Shown: in pieces, positions 52,975 through 61,207 of the stretch
Numbering within the stretch: the first letter of the stretch is position 1
How the letters are laid out: every line of letters begins with the position of its first letter
Virus record (IMG/VR): IMGVR_UViG_3300030294_000015
Span: 30,153 to 94,152 of that record
Length of the DNA: 64,000 bases
Reading direction: 5' to 3' (one strand)
Source: a virus
Translations under genes and position numbers: made by a program
Notes under the pieces: model-generated
The model's input: only the letters and a program-made list of their open reading frames with translations
Told to the model about the DNA's origin: nothing
Databases searched by the model: none

Positions 52975-54153
52975 ATGGCTATTACTACAGATAAATATAG
53001 ACATAAAATTAAGATAATGTATGAACAAGATGGTACTTTAAAAGAATTTGGTAAAGAATCTATTACTAATTTAATAGTAAATTATGATTACGACAAATAT
53101 AATATGCCACTTATGTTTTTAAAGATATCATTAGAGAAAACTTTAATAGATGATATGATTAAAAATAAAAGTAAAAAGTTTATTACTCTATATATAGACA
53201 AATTTGTATATGGACAATCAATACAAATTTATTCTTCTTATGTAAAAGATCAATTTATATATTTTATGGATGAAAATTTAAATGATAATAATTCTTTAGA
53301 TTATAATTCAGCTAATTCTGATTCTACTAATCAACGGTTAATTACTATAGGATTAATGAAATTAGCTAATATAAACGATAATAAGTGTACTATCAGTGGA
53401 ATATATAATAATGTGGGTTTGCTAGAATTATTACTTTCTAATCTTACCCATATGAAGCTCTTAATGGAACCTCTACCAAAAAATCAAGAGGTTACTAACT
53501 TTTCAATTCCTATATTAAATAGTGTTATAAAATTTATAGATTATGTGAGTAATCAATATTCTGTTTACAATACTAATTATAGATTTTTTATAGATTTTGA
53601 TAAAACTTATCTTTTAAGTTCAGTTGGTAAGTCTGTTCCATCATCGGATGAAAAATATAATAAAGTAATATTTCAGGTAGCAGATATAGCATCTACGAAT
53701 TCTAGAATAGAAGGTATGACAATAGATGATAATGCTCAGTGTTATATAATACATCTTACTAATACAGATTTAAATATGTTTCAAAATAAAGCAGTTACTA
53801 TGAATAATAATACTTTAGTAGGAGTTGATTCTCAAGGCAATACAACTACAGTAGCATTAAATAATGATAGTACAATAGATACTAAATCTAAAGTAGAAGT
53901 AATTAAAACAACTAATTTAGACAATATTAGTAATATTAAAAATAGTATAGATACGAATAATACTATAATAAATATTATAAAATCTGAAATAGATAGTACC
54001 ATACTTACAATAAATAAAGAATACATAATACAAGGACATTCAGATACAAGAATAAATGGTAATTATCTATTGGCTTCTAAGAAAGAAATATATACTAGAA
54101 AAGATGATGATTTCTCTATAAATTGTATATTTACATTACGTAAAATTTCCTAG
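52975..54153 (+). CDS. Candidate tail/baseplate hub protein, 392 residues
   Basis: It starts at ATG 52975 behind AAAGGAGGTAATATT. The beta-rich design, with NYRFFIDFDKTYLLSS in the middle and YIIQGHSDTRINGNYLL near the end, resembles gp27/Mu gp44-like hub proteins and their late-control relatives. The convergent virion genes follow. The assignment rests on pattern memory, not on a diagnostic residue. Confidence 0.55.
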   Translation: MAITTDKYRHKIKIMYEQDGTLKEFGKESITNLIVNYDYDKYNMPLMFLKISLEKTLIDDMIKNKSKKFITLYIDKFVYGQSIQIYSSYVKDQFIYFMDENLNDNNSLDYNSANSDSTNQRLITIGLMKLANINDNKCTISGIYNNVGLLELLLSNLTHMKLLMEPLPKNQEVTNFSIPILNSVIKFIDYVSNQYSVYNTNYRFFIDFDKTYLLSSVGKSVPSSDEKYNKVIFQVADIASTNSRIEGMTIDDNAQCYIIHLTNTDLNMFQNKAVTMNNNTLVGVDSQGNTTTVALNNDSTIDTKSKVEVIKTTNLDNISNIKNSIDTNNTIINIIKSEIDSTILTINKEYIIQGHSDTRINGNYLLASKKEIYTRKDDDFSINCIFTLRKIS

Positions 54154-54171
54154 TGCTATAATTGCACTAGG
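54149..54171. terminator. Bidirectional terminator
   Basis: CCTAGTGC pairs with GCACTAGG around TATAATT. T-rich sequence follows on the right and, on the minus strand, on the left. It separates convergent genes and overlaps the stop codon at 54151-54153. Confidence 0.85.
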
Positions 54172-54178
54172 AACTATT

Positions 54179-55444
54179 TTAACCTGGTAATCCTGAAGTA
54201 TTTACTTTTTCTGAAGTGTTGTCTTTACCTTGTACAGTCGCTTTATCTTCTGGTTTATCAGTAGTTTTATCTTTTGATCCTACATGATCTTTAACATGTG
54301 CTCTAATAATCTGCATATAATTTTTATACATTTCTTCTAACACTTGACATTTAGCAGTCATCAATTCTCCAACTATTTTTATATACAATTCAATCTTTTT
54401 AACAGCTGAATCAGAACCACCTGATTTATCTACATCTGATTGGTTTACATCTGCATTATTTTGACCATTTTGATTAATGGTTGCATTACTAGGATTGGTT
54501 GTATTTTTTGTTCCTGGAGTATTAGAAGCTCCTCCTGGCTTTTGTCCTTGAGCAGATATTTCTACTTCATTAAATATTGTAGTATTGTATAAAAATGATT
54601 TATATGAATCTACACTAAAGAAATCAAATGATTCTTTTTGTGGTGTGGTAGTTGGTCCATTAGTTCCTCCTACTGCACCATTATTAGTAGGAGTAGAAGT
54701 TGGAGTTGAAATAGGTGTATTAGCATTTCCATTATTAGTGGGTGTTGATTGTTCTCCAGTATCTTTTTCTTCTCTAGCCATTTGTTCAATCTTTTGTTGT
54801 ACTTGTTCAGCAGCAGCTTTAATATTCTTAGAATCTGTTTCAACCTTTTTTGTAATTTCTTGATAATTAACACAGAAATTATAAGCATCAGTTAAATTAA
54901 ATTCTGATGCAGATATAGATTCTTCAGCAGCTGATCCTCTAAAGTATATCTTTACAGCTTCAGCAAAGTTTATATCTGTATTTTGTTTTTGTATTTGTTC
55001 TATCTTATTAAAATAAGCACCTACAAATGTTTCTTCATCTACCAATTTAGGTTCTAGTGAACTGAAATTAAATGCTGGAGCATAAGTTCCTAATAAATTA
55101 GGTTGTCCCTTTTGATATTGATACATGGTGAATGTGTAATTTTGAAGAAACTTCTTTTTAAGAATTATATCTTTATATTGTATAAGATAATTCTTATCTC
55201 TCTTTATCAAAGCATTCATAGACTCTATAAACCTTCCCCATATACGTGTTAAAGCAGCAATAATTTTATTAATAGCAGCTTTAATCTTTTCTGATACACC
55301 TTCTGTCAATATAGTCATATTTTTCATTGTATTCTCATTTTGAGCTGTTAAAATAGATTCTCTTACAGCAGCTTTGAAATATGATCTATTTATTGTAGAT
55401 TCAGCTAAGTAAATAGCATAACTAAATTCGTCTGTGTATTCCAT
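54179..55444 (-). CDS. Virion-type paralogue 1 (421 residues)
   Basis: This is one of five tandem minus-strand paralogues. All have an N-terminal region of about 45-85 residues, then a hydrophobic-X-Glu site (here ILTE followed by GVSEKI, Glu48), then an amphipathic helix and a conserved xRDxxYLI-type turn (KRDKNYLIQYKD). The middle contains GSAAEESISASEF, similar to the other paralogues, and a Pro/Thr/Asn/Gly-rich linker (about 235-320). Such sets suggest internal head proteins injected with DNA. The precise function is unknown. Confidence 0.68.
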   Translation of the reverse strand: MEYTDEFSYAIYLAESTINRSYFKAAVRESILTAQNENTMKNMTILTEGVSEKIKAAINKIIAALTRIWGRFIESMNALIKRDKNYLIQYKDIILKKKFLQNYTFTMYQYQKGQPNLLGTYAPAFNFSSLEPKLVDEETFVGAYFNKIEQIQKQNTDINFAEAVKIYFRGSAAEESISASEFNLTDAYNFCVNYQEITKKVETDSKNIKAAAEQVQQKIEQMAREEKDTGEQSTPTNNGNANTPISTPTSTPTNNGAVGGTNGPTTTPQKESFDFFSVDSYKSFLYNTTIFNEVEISAQGQKPGGASNTPGTKNTTNPSNATINQNGQNNADVNQSDVDKSGGSDSAVKKIELYIKIVGELMTAKCQVLEEMYKNYMQIIRAHVKDHVGSKDKTTDKPEDKATVQGKDNTSEKVNTSGLPG

Positions 55445-55460
55445 TTATAATCACCTCTCT

Positions 55461-56612
55461 TTATATAAAATTAAGAACACTAGGTTCATGTAATATTCTA
55501 TTTGTTTCTTCTATCATAGCAGCTTCTGTTAATTTTAATTTTTGTACAGCAGCAATTGCTTGATAACAAACTGTCTTAGAAGATTTATAACAAGCTTTAA
55601 AAGCTTCTAATTTAGCAGTAAATGCTTGAGAATGAATTGTACTATATTGTTGTACTTGTTCTGTTTTTCCTTTTATAAATAAATTTAGATACTTTAAAGT
55701 TTCTGGATTTACAGTGTATTCAGTTGATGATTTTCCATGTACGTCATCATCAAAATCAATACTAACTTTATTAGAATCTCCATCCTTATTTGTTTTTAAT
55801 AAACTCTGCATATAATTCTTAATATCAGAATATTGATTTTCTATTTCTTTTTTAGTATCTTCTACAGATTTTAAAGCTATTTTATATTCTTTTACAAATT
55901 GATATGCAGCTGATACATTACTAGCTTTAATAGTAATAATATCTTTTTCATCTGTATCATTTCTAAATACTTTAAATAATTCTTTACCATATTCAGATGC
56001 ATTAATTTTTCCACCAGTTTTACCTATTACTGTTGCTCTTACAGACTCATAGAATTCAGTGTCTACTTTTTTCTTAAATTCTTCATACTTAGTTTTAGCA
56101 AATTCTAATTTCTCTGAATCTGATTTTGAGTTATCTAAAGTATTAATATCCATATCTACTAAATCATTTTGGAAATTAGCTTTTATATCTATTATAGGAA
56201 TTGTCTTTCCTTCTTGTCCAATAGTATATATATAATCTTCATAAGTAAATTCACAATCTTCATTAAACTTATCTAACCAATCTTTATGTTTAATTATATA
56301 TGAATCTGATCTTACTATACCATTTAAAGCTCTTACAAATCTATCCCATAAATTCCTAATAAATTTTAAGAATTTATCTATTATACCAACTATCTTTGAT
56401 GTAAAATCAGCAAATCCTTCATTAACTGCAACTACATCAGAATTAGATTCTAATAATGATCTATATAATTTTTTATTTACTTCCATCATATTTACTTGTG
56501 ATTCTAAAGAGAATTTTAAAGCACTATTAAAATAGTTTTCTTCAAATCCAGATATAGTAGACAATTGATTATTATTAGTTTCTTTTAAACTTAAACAATT
56601 TATATCAAACAT
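55461..56612 (-). CDS. Virion-type paralogue 2 (383 residues)
   Basis: It shares the layout of the five-gene family: candidate cleavage at AVNE then GFADF (Glu65), a helix (IIDKFLKFIRNLWDRF), a turn VRSDSYIIKHKDW, and a block GKINASEYGKELFKVFR that closely matches paralogue 3 (SGELSASEFSKELFKIFR). The end is helical. It lies 16 bases upstream of paralogue 1, in the same transcript. It is likely packaged in the head. Confidence 0.7.
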   Translation of the reverse strand: MFDINCLSLKETNNNQLSTISGFEENYFNSALKFSLESQVNMMEVNKKLYRSLLESNSDVVAVNEGFADFTSKIVGIIDKFLKFIRNLWDRFVRALNGIVRSDSYIIKHKDWLDKFNEDCEFTYEDYIYTIGQEGKTIPIIDIKANFQNDLVDMDINTLDNSKSDSEKLEFAKTKYEEFKKKVDTEFYESVRATVIGKTGGKINASEYGKELFKVFRNDTDEKDIITIKASNVSAAYQFVKEYKIALKSVEDTKKEIENQYSDIKNYMQSLLKTNKDGDSNKVSIDFDDDVHGKSSTEYTVNPETLKYLNLFIKGKTEQVQQYSTIHSQAFTAKLEAFKACYKSSKTVCYQAIAAVQKLKLTEAAMIEETNRILHEPSVLNFI

Positions 56613-56647
56613 TTCTATATTTCCTCCTTAATAAAAATATTAAAATA

Positions 56648-56677
56648 ATGGAAAGGTAATTAAATACCCTTCCATAT
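56648..56677 (-). terminator. Terminator within the minus-strand paralogue operon
   Basis: On the minus strand ATGGAAGGGTA pairs with TACCTTTCCAT around TTTAAT, followed by TATTTTAATATTTTT. It lies between paralogues 3 and 2. Confidence 0.8.
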
Positions 56678-56682
56678 ATTTA

Positions 56683-57729
56683 TTAAATAAATGAAAAATT
56701 ACTATCGTCAAATTCAAAACTTTCGTTCTTAGAATCTTTTTTACCAGATCCAGTGATTAATTTAACAGCAATAGATTTGTTTTGTCTATTTCTAGCTTTG
56801 ATTGCTGATAAATATCCACCATTATAAGTTTGAAGAACTGATATTTGTGATTTATAAGCATCAATCCATCTAGTATCTTTTCTTTGGTGTTCACCATTCG
56901 CTTCACTACCTGTTTGTTTTTGAAGTTTTGATTTTTCACCCTCTATAACTCTAATAGTAGCTTCAAGTTTTGTTTTTATAGCTTTATAGGCTTTAAGTGC
57001 ATCTTCTTTATCTTTCTTGGCAGATTTAACTTGTTCACATATATCAGATGTACTTACTTTTACATCTACTTTACTATCTTCTCCACCTCTAAATATTTTA
57101 AATAATTCTTTAGAAAATTCAGATGCAGATAATTCTCCAGATTGTCCTAATGCTTTTGCTCTTATTTCCGAAGTTATATTTTCTGATGATTTATCTTCGG
57201 ATTTAGAATTAATAGAATCACTTAAACCACCTATTCTACCAGCAGCTGCATCAACACCATTACTTCCTTCAAGAGTAAAGTTATATCCTTTGAATTCAAA
57301 CCCAGAAGTACTTGCACTCTTAATTTTACTTTCATATTTCTTAATAAAATCTTTATCACTCATAATAAATCTATTAAGCATAACCATAAATTTATCAAAT
57401 AACGATTTGATCTTTTGTCCTATTTTTTTAAAGAATTGAACAGCCTTGTCAATAAATCCACCATCACCAAATGCTTCGTTTACTGGCATTTCTACTCTGT
57501 TTCTTTCAAAATAAGATAATTCTAAAAATCCTTGTTCTTGGCATATATCAAGATATTCTTCTTCCATATAAGCATTAATAGCTTCTGCACCTTCCATAGT
57601 AGGTTCATATGGAAATTCTAAACCATGTACGTCAGCAAATTCTTTTTGTATACCTTCTTCTGAAATATCTATACTTCCACCAAATGCACCTTCATTAAAT
57701 ACACCAGATGTTCCTGAATATCTTCCCAT
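56683..57729 (-). CDS. Virion-type paralogue 3 (348 residues)
   Basis: The start MGRYSGTSGVFNEGAFGG resembles those of paralogues 4 and 5 (MGRFGTSAIF and MGICRGNTTSIG), so the N-terminal part is also shared. The candidate cleavage is PVNE then AFGDG (Glu85), followed by a helix (FFKKIGQKIKSLFDKF) and MSDKDFIKKYESK. The C-terminus ends KNESFEFDDSNFSFI, another Glu-Ser site. It is likely an internal virion protein. Confidence 0.7.
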   Translation of the reverse strand: MGRYSGTSGVFNEGAFGGSIDISEEGIQKEFADVHGLEFPYEPTMEGAEAINAYMEEEYLDICQEQGFLELSYFERNRVEMPVNEAFGDGGFIDKAVQFFKKIGQKIKSLFDKFMVMLNRFIMSDKDFIKKYESKIKSASTSGFEFKGYNFTLEGSNGVDAAAGRIGGLSDSINSKSEDKSSENITSEIRAKALGQSGELSASEFSKELFKIFRGGEDSKVDVKVSTSDICEQVKSAKKDKEDALKAYKAIKTKLEATIRVIEGEKSKLQKQTGSEANGEHQRKDTRWIDAYKSQISVLQTYNGGYLSAIKARNRQNKSIAVKLITGSGKKDSKNESFEFDDSNFSFI

Positions 57730-57766
57730 TGAAAATTCCTCCTTCTATCTTTTATAATATTATTTT

Positions 57767-57801
57767 AAAGTTAAACCCTTCAAAATAAAGAGTTTAACTT
57801 T
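57767..57801. terminator. Inverted repeat, probable minus-strand terminator
   Basis: AAAGTTAAAC pairs with GTTTAACTTT around a loop of about 15 bases. It lies between paralogues 4 and 3. The minus-strand side lacks a clean T-run, so it may attenuate rather than stop transcription. Confidence 0.55.
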
Positions 57802-57813
57802 TCTTTTTATTGT

Positions 57814-58956
57814 TTATATCATTTCTAATGAATCTAAAGTGTCCAAAGTGTCATCATAAGTAGATTCTGCTAATGCATCAAGATATACTTGTTCATGTAT
57901 TTTAGAATTAGCTACTACTTTAGTAAATAATGCTTTACATTGTGCAATATGCATCTTTAATGAAGTAATATACACACCATTGATCATATTATTAGCAGTT
58001 TGAGATACTTGTACTGATCTACTAAATGCATTTAATATTTTAGTATCATTAGTATTACTGGATGCTGAACTTGTTCCTTTAAAATTAGCTGATTTTATTT
58101 CTATCTTTGAATTCTTTTCACTATTTAGTTTTCCACTAGCAGAATTTATTTCTGATAATAATTTCTTAAAGAAAGTTTCATTTTCTTTTTGAGATTTATT
58201 TAATTTAGTGATTATATCTTTAGTACCTAAGACATTAGTAATTTGTTTTTTCATAGTATCAGTTAATTGTTCATACGAATCTTTATCATCAAATAAAGAA
58301 TCCATATATTCTTTCTTGAAATTACCTCTACTTGCACCAGAAACAAATTCAGATAATAAAGATTCTAAATAATCACCATTACCAATTTCTTCTTCTCTCT
58401 TCTTTAATTGTTCTTCACTCATACCATTCACATCAGTTAATAAACCATTAGCTTTATTACTGAATTTAGAATAAGGTAATTTAGATAAATCTAAATCTAC
58501 TTTAGGTACTCTAAATTTAAATTTACCTTTATATTTAGATGCATTGTTTTCAAAAGCATTTTGATGTTTCTTGTAGAAAGCATTATAATCTCTACTTAAA
58601 AAAGAAGCTATTTTTACTTTTAAAGCTTCATAAAGAGATTTAATTTTTTGCCATGCTTTCATAACCATAGCTTTGATCTTAGCCCATATTCCATCAATAC
58701 CTTCACTAACAACTTCTATAGCAGCAGCTTCTTCTATAGCACCTGATTTTTCTAAATCATCTTTCTTAAATATACATGCTAATTCATTGAATTCTTTTTG
58801 CATTGAATCGTCAAATGATATTCCTTCATTAATTGTAGCTTCACCTATAAGTCTTAAATAAGCACCTGCATCGTAATTATAGTTTTCAATTACAGGTATA
58901 TCTGTATTAATTACGCTATTCTCAGCGAAAATAGCAGAAGTTCCAAATCTTCCCAT
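57814..58956 (-). CDS. Virion-type paralogue 4 (380 residues)
   Basis: It is closest to paralogue 5. Shared blocks include AAAIEVVSEG (Glu85, candidate cleavage), MVMKAWQKIKSLYEA and FLSRDYNAFYKKH. Residues 195-215 read FVSGASRGNFKKEYMDSL, close to VIPGTSRSSFSKDFVEHY in paralogue 5. The start MGRFGTSAIF sits behind AAGGAGGAAATATATC. It is expected to be an internal virion protein. Confidence 0.72.
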   Translation of the reverse strand: MGRFGTSAIFAENSVINTDIPVIENYNYDAGAYLRLIGEATINEGISFDDSMQKEFNELACIFKKDDLEKSGAIEEAAAIEVVSEGIDGIWAKIKAMVMKAWQKIKSLYEALKVKIASFLSRDYNAFYKKHQNAFENNASKYKGKFKFRVPKVDLDLSKLPYSKFSNKANGLLTDVNGMSEEQLKKREEEIGNGDYLESLLSEFVSGASRGNFKKEYMDSLFDDKDSYEQLTDTMKKQITNVLGTKDIITKLNKSQKENETFFKKLLSEINSASGKLNSEKNSKIEIKSANFKGTSSASSNTNDTKILNAFSRSVQVSQTANNMINGVYITSLKMHIAQCKALFTKVVANSKIHEQVYLDALAESTYDDTLDTLDSLEMI

Positions 58957-59016
58957 GATATATTTCCTCCTTTTTATTTCTTAATTTATTATAAAGTTAA
59001 TTACATAAGTATTATT

Positions 59017-60138
59017 TTAATCATTTAGATATTCTAAAGACTCATTTAAAGTAATATCAGCAATAGCATCAAGTAATGTTTCCTCTGTAAATTTACTTCT
59101 AGAAACAACTTTAGTAAATACTGATTTACATTGAGAAATATGTTTTTTAACTAAGCTTATATAAGCTCCATTAACAACATTATTTACTGATTGAGCAACT
59201 GTAATCTTTCTACCTAAAACATTTACTCTCTCCATATTAACAGCATTATTACCTTCATATGTAGAGTAAGTCTTCTCACCCATTTTTAGATCTTTCATAT
59301 CATCTTCTTTTTTATATTTAGAAGTAATATTTTTACAATTGTCTATATCAGATATTAGTTTCTTAAAGAAATCATTGTTTATTTTTTGTGCTTTATCTAG
59401 AGCAGAAATCATATTTTTAGTTCCAAGTACTTTATTTATCTCACTTATTATTTCAGCGGATAATACTTCATGACTATCTTTATCGTCTAGATAGTGTTCT
59501 ACAAAATCTTTACTAAAAGATGATCTTGAAGTTCCTGGAATTACTTCTGTGATTAATTCTTCATACAAATCACCATTATCAATTTTTTCTTTATCTTTAT
59601 CTAATTCATCTTTAGTTTCTCCCATTGTATCAGATACAATCTTCAATGCTTTAGATGTTTTAAAAGGCAAATCTGATTCAATATTTTTCTTAGGATTTCT
59701 GAAAGTATATTTACCTTTAGTATTCTTAGCATAGTTATTAAAAGTATTTTCATGTTTCTTATAGAATTTATTATAATCTCTAGTTAAGAATGACATTACT
59801 TTAACCTTTACTGCTTCATATAAAGATTTAATCCTTTGCCAACCTTTCATAACCATAGATTTAAGTTTACCCCATACATCAGCAATACTTTCAGTAACAA
59901 CTTGTATAGCAGCAGCTTCTGTTACCAATCCTTGTTCTTCTAATTCTTGTTTTCTAATTTCACATGCTAATTCATTCATTTCAAATTGCATAGATTCATC
60001 AAACATATCTAATTCATTTTTCATAGATTCAGAGATTATTCTAAAACAAGCTCCTTCTCCACCATACCCTTCTAATACAGGAATTTCTTCATCATTATAT
60101 CTTCCGATAGAAGTAGTATTTCCTCTACAAATACCCAT
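59017..60138 (-). CDS. Virion-type paralogue 5 (373 residues)
   Basis: It is a sister of paralogue 4, with the candidate cleavage at VVTE then SIADVW (Glu83), followed by MVMKGWQRIKSLYEA and FLTRDYNKFYKKH. It starts at 60138 behind AAAAGGAGGTAAATTAA. The recent duplication of paralogues 4 and 5 suggests dosage or diversification of an internal protein. Confidence 0.72.
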   Translation of the reverse strand: MGICRGNTTSIGRYNDEEIPVLEGYGGEGACFRIISESMKNELDMFDESMQFEMNELACEIRKQELEEQGLVTEAAAIQVVTESIADVWGKLKSMVMKGWQRIKSLYEAVKVKVMSFLTRDYNKFYKKHENTFNNYAKNTKGKYTFRNPKKNIESDLPFKTSKALKIVSDTMGETKDELDKDKEKIDNGDLYEELITEVIPGTSRSSFSKDFVEHYLDDKDSHEVLSAEIISEINKVLGTKNMISALDKAQKINNDFFKKLISDIDNCKNITSKYKKEDDMKDLKMGEKTYSTYEGNNAVNMERVNVLGRKITVAQSVNNVVNGAYISLVKKHISQCKSVFTKVVSRSKFTEETLLDAIADITLNESLEYLND

Positions 60139-60153
60139 TTAATTTACCTCCTT

Positions 60154-61188
60154 TTAAAATAATGATGAGCCATCATTATCATCTATAGAATTAACTGGAG
60201 CTGAATCTATTATATCATCAGCTTCAAACTTTTTAGAAGCTTCTTTTTTTGCTTCAGAAGTTGCTTTATTATCAGCAGATTTCATCTTAATAGCAACTAC
60301 ATCAGCAACCTTTGCAAATTTTTCTGCAATATCATGTTGTTTCTTTGCTATCATCTTTTTCTTATCAGGATCTAATGATGATGAACTTTCTACTCTATAA
60401 GCATTAGCCTGTAATAATTCAGCTTGTAAGTCAAAATAATCTGAAATCTTTGTTCTTATATAGAAGAAGAAGAATATTAATTCTCTAGTCATAGGAATTA
60501 TATTCATTACTATAGCAATCAAAGCACCTCCAGATAATGCTCCTATTGCTAATGAAGATCCTAATAACCCTTTTTCTTTACTATATCCAGATAATACATA
60601 TGCTAAAGACTTTTGGAAATCACCTTTACTACATGATTTATTAAATCTATCTAGATTTCTAAATAATAAATGATCTCTAGATTTATTTAAGGATATCTTA
60701 TCTAATTCTAAATCAAAATTATCAGCATTAGGAGATTTAATAAATTCTACACATGTTGATATTAATAAAGAAGTAGCAGATACAACTGATAACACGTATG
60801 TATTATAAAGTACCATAGGCATCTCCACATTTAGCATAAATCCTTTTACAAAAGCATTCTTATTTTCTTCAATATTTTGAATAGCTTTATAAATAGTATT
60901 TACAGAATCTTGATTTCCTTTAAATTCAGTAATCAATCCTGATATAATATCTAATGAATCTAATGTAGATTTATATCCACTATAAGTAGTAATATCACCT
61001 TTGGATTTTTCAATATCACCAAAATCTATATCATCAAATTTTTCTCCAATTAACTTCTGATATAATCTATCACATAATACAGTTATAGAGTTTTTCTGTT
61101 CAACTTCATTCATAGCTGTTATAACTCTTAATGTATCCATATTAAATATATTAAAATGCTCTTGTATAACTTGATCATATATACTCAT
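60154..61188 (-). CDS. Membrane-spanning virion-type protein, 344 residues
   Basis: Two long hydrophobic regions are visible: about 118-145 (MVLYNTYVLSVVSATSLLIS) and 205-240 (SSLAIGALSGGALIAIVMN, then ELIFFFFYI). The C-terminal third is Lys/Ala-rich and coiled and ends acidic. Such proteins in virion operons often form membrane channels during DNA entry. No named family is recognised. It lies between the paralogue block and the large repeat protein on the same strand. Confidence 0.65.
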   Translation of the reverse strand: MSIYDQVIQEHFNIFNMDTLRVITAMNEVEQKNSITVLCDRLYQKLIGEKFDDIDFGDIEKSKGDITTYSGYKSTLDSLDIISGLITEFKGNQDSVNTIYKAIQNIEENKNAFVKGFMLNVEMPMVLYNTYVLSVVSATSLLISTCVEFIKSPNADNFDLELDKISLNKSRDHLLFRNLDRFNKSCSKGDFQKSLAYVLSGYSKEKGLLGSSLAIGALSGGALIAIVMNIIPMTRELIFFFFYIRTKISDYFDLQAELLQANAYRVESSSSLDPDKKKMIAKKQHDIAEKFAKVADVVAIKMKSADNKATSEAKKEASKKFEADDIIDSAPVNSIDDNDGSSLF

Positions 61189-61207
61189 TTATATTTCCTC
61201 CTTTCTA

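Noticed and set aside
54585-54863. Plus-strand frame inside paralogue 1
   Set aside because: It has no ribosome site, and its Val/Pro/Leu pattern mirrors the Pro/Thr/Asn-rich linker on the coding strand.
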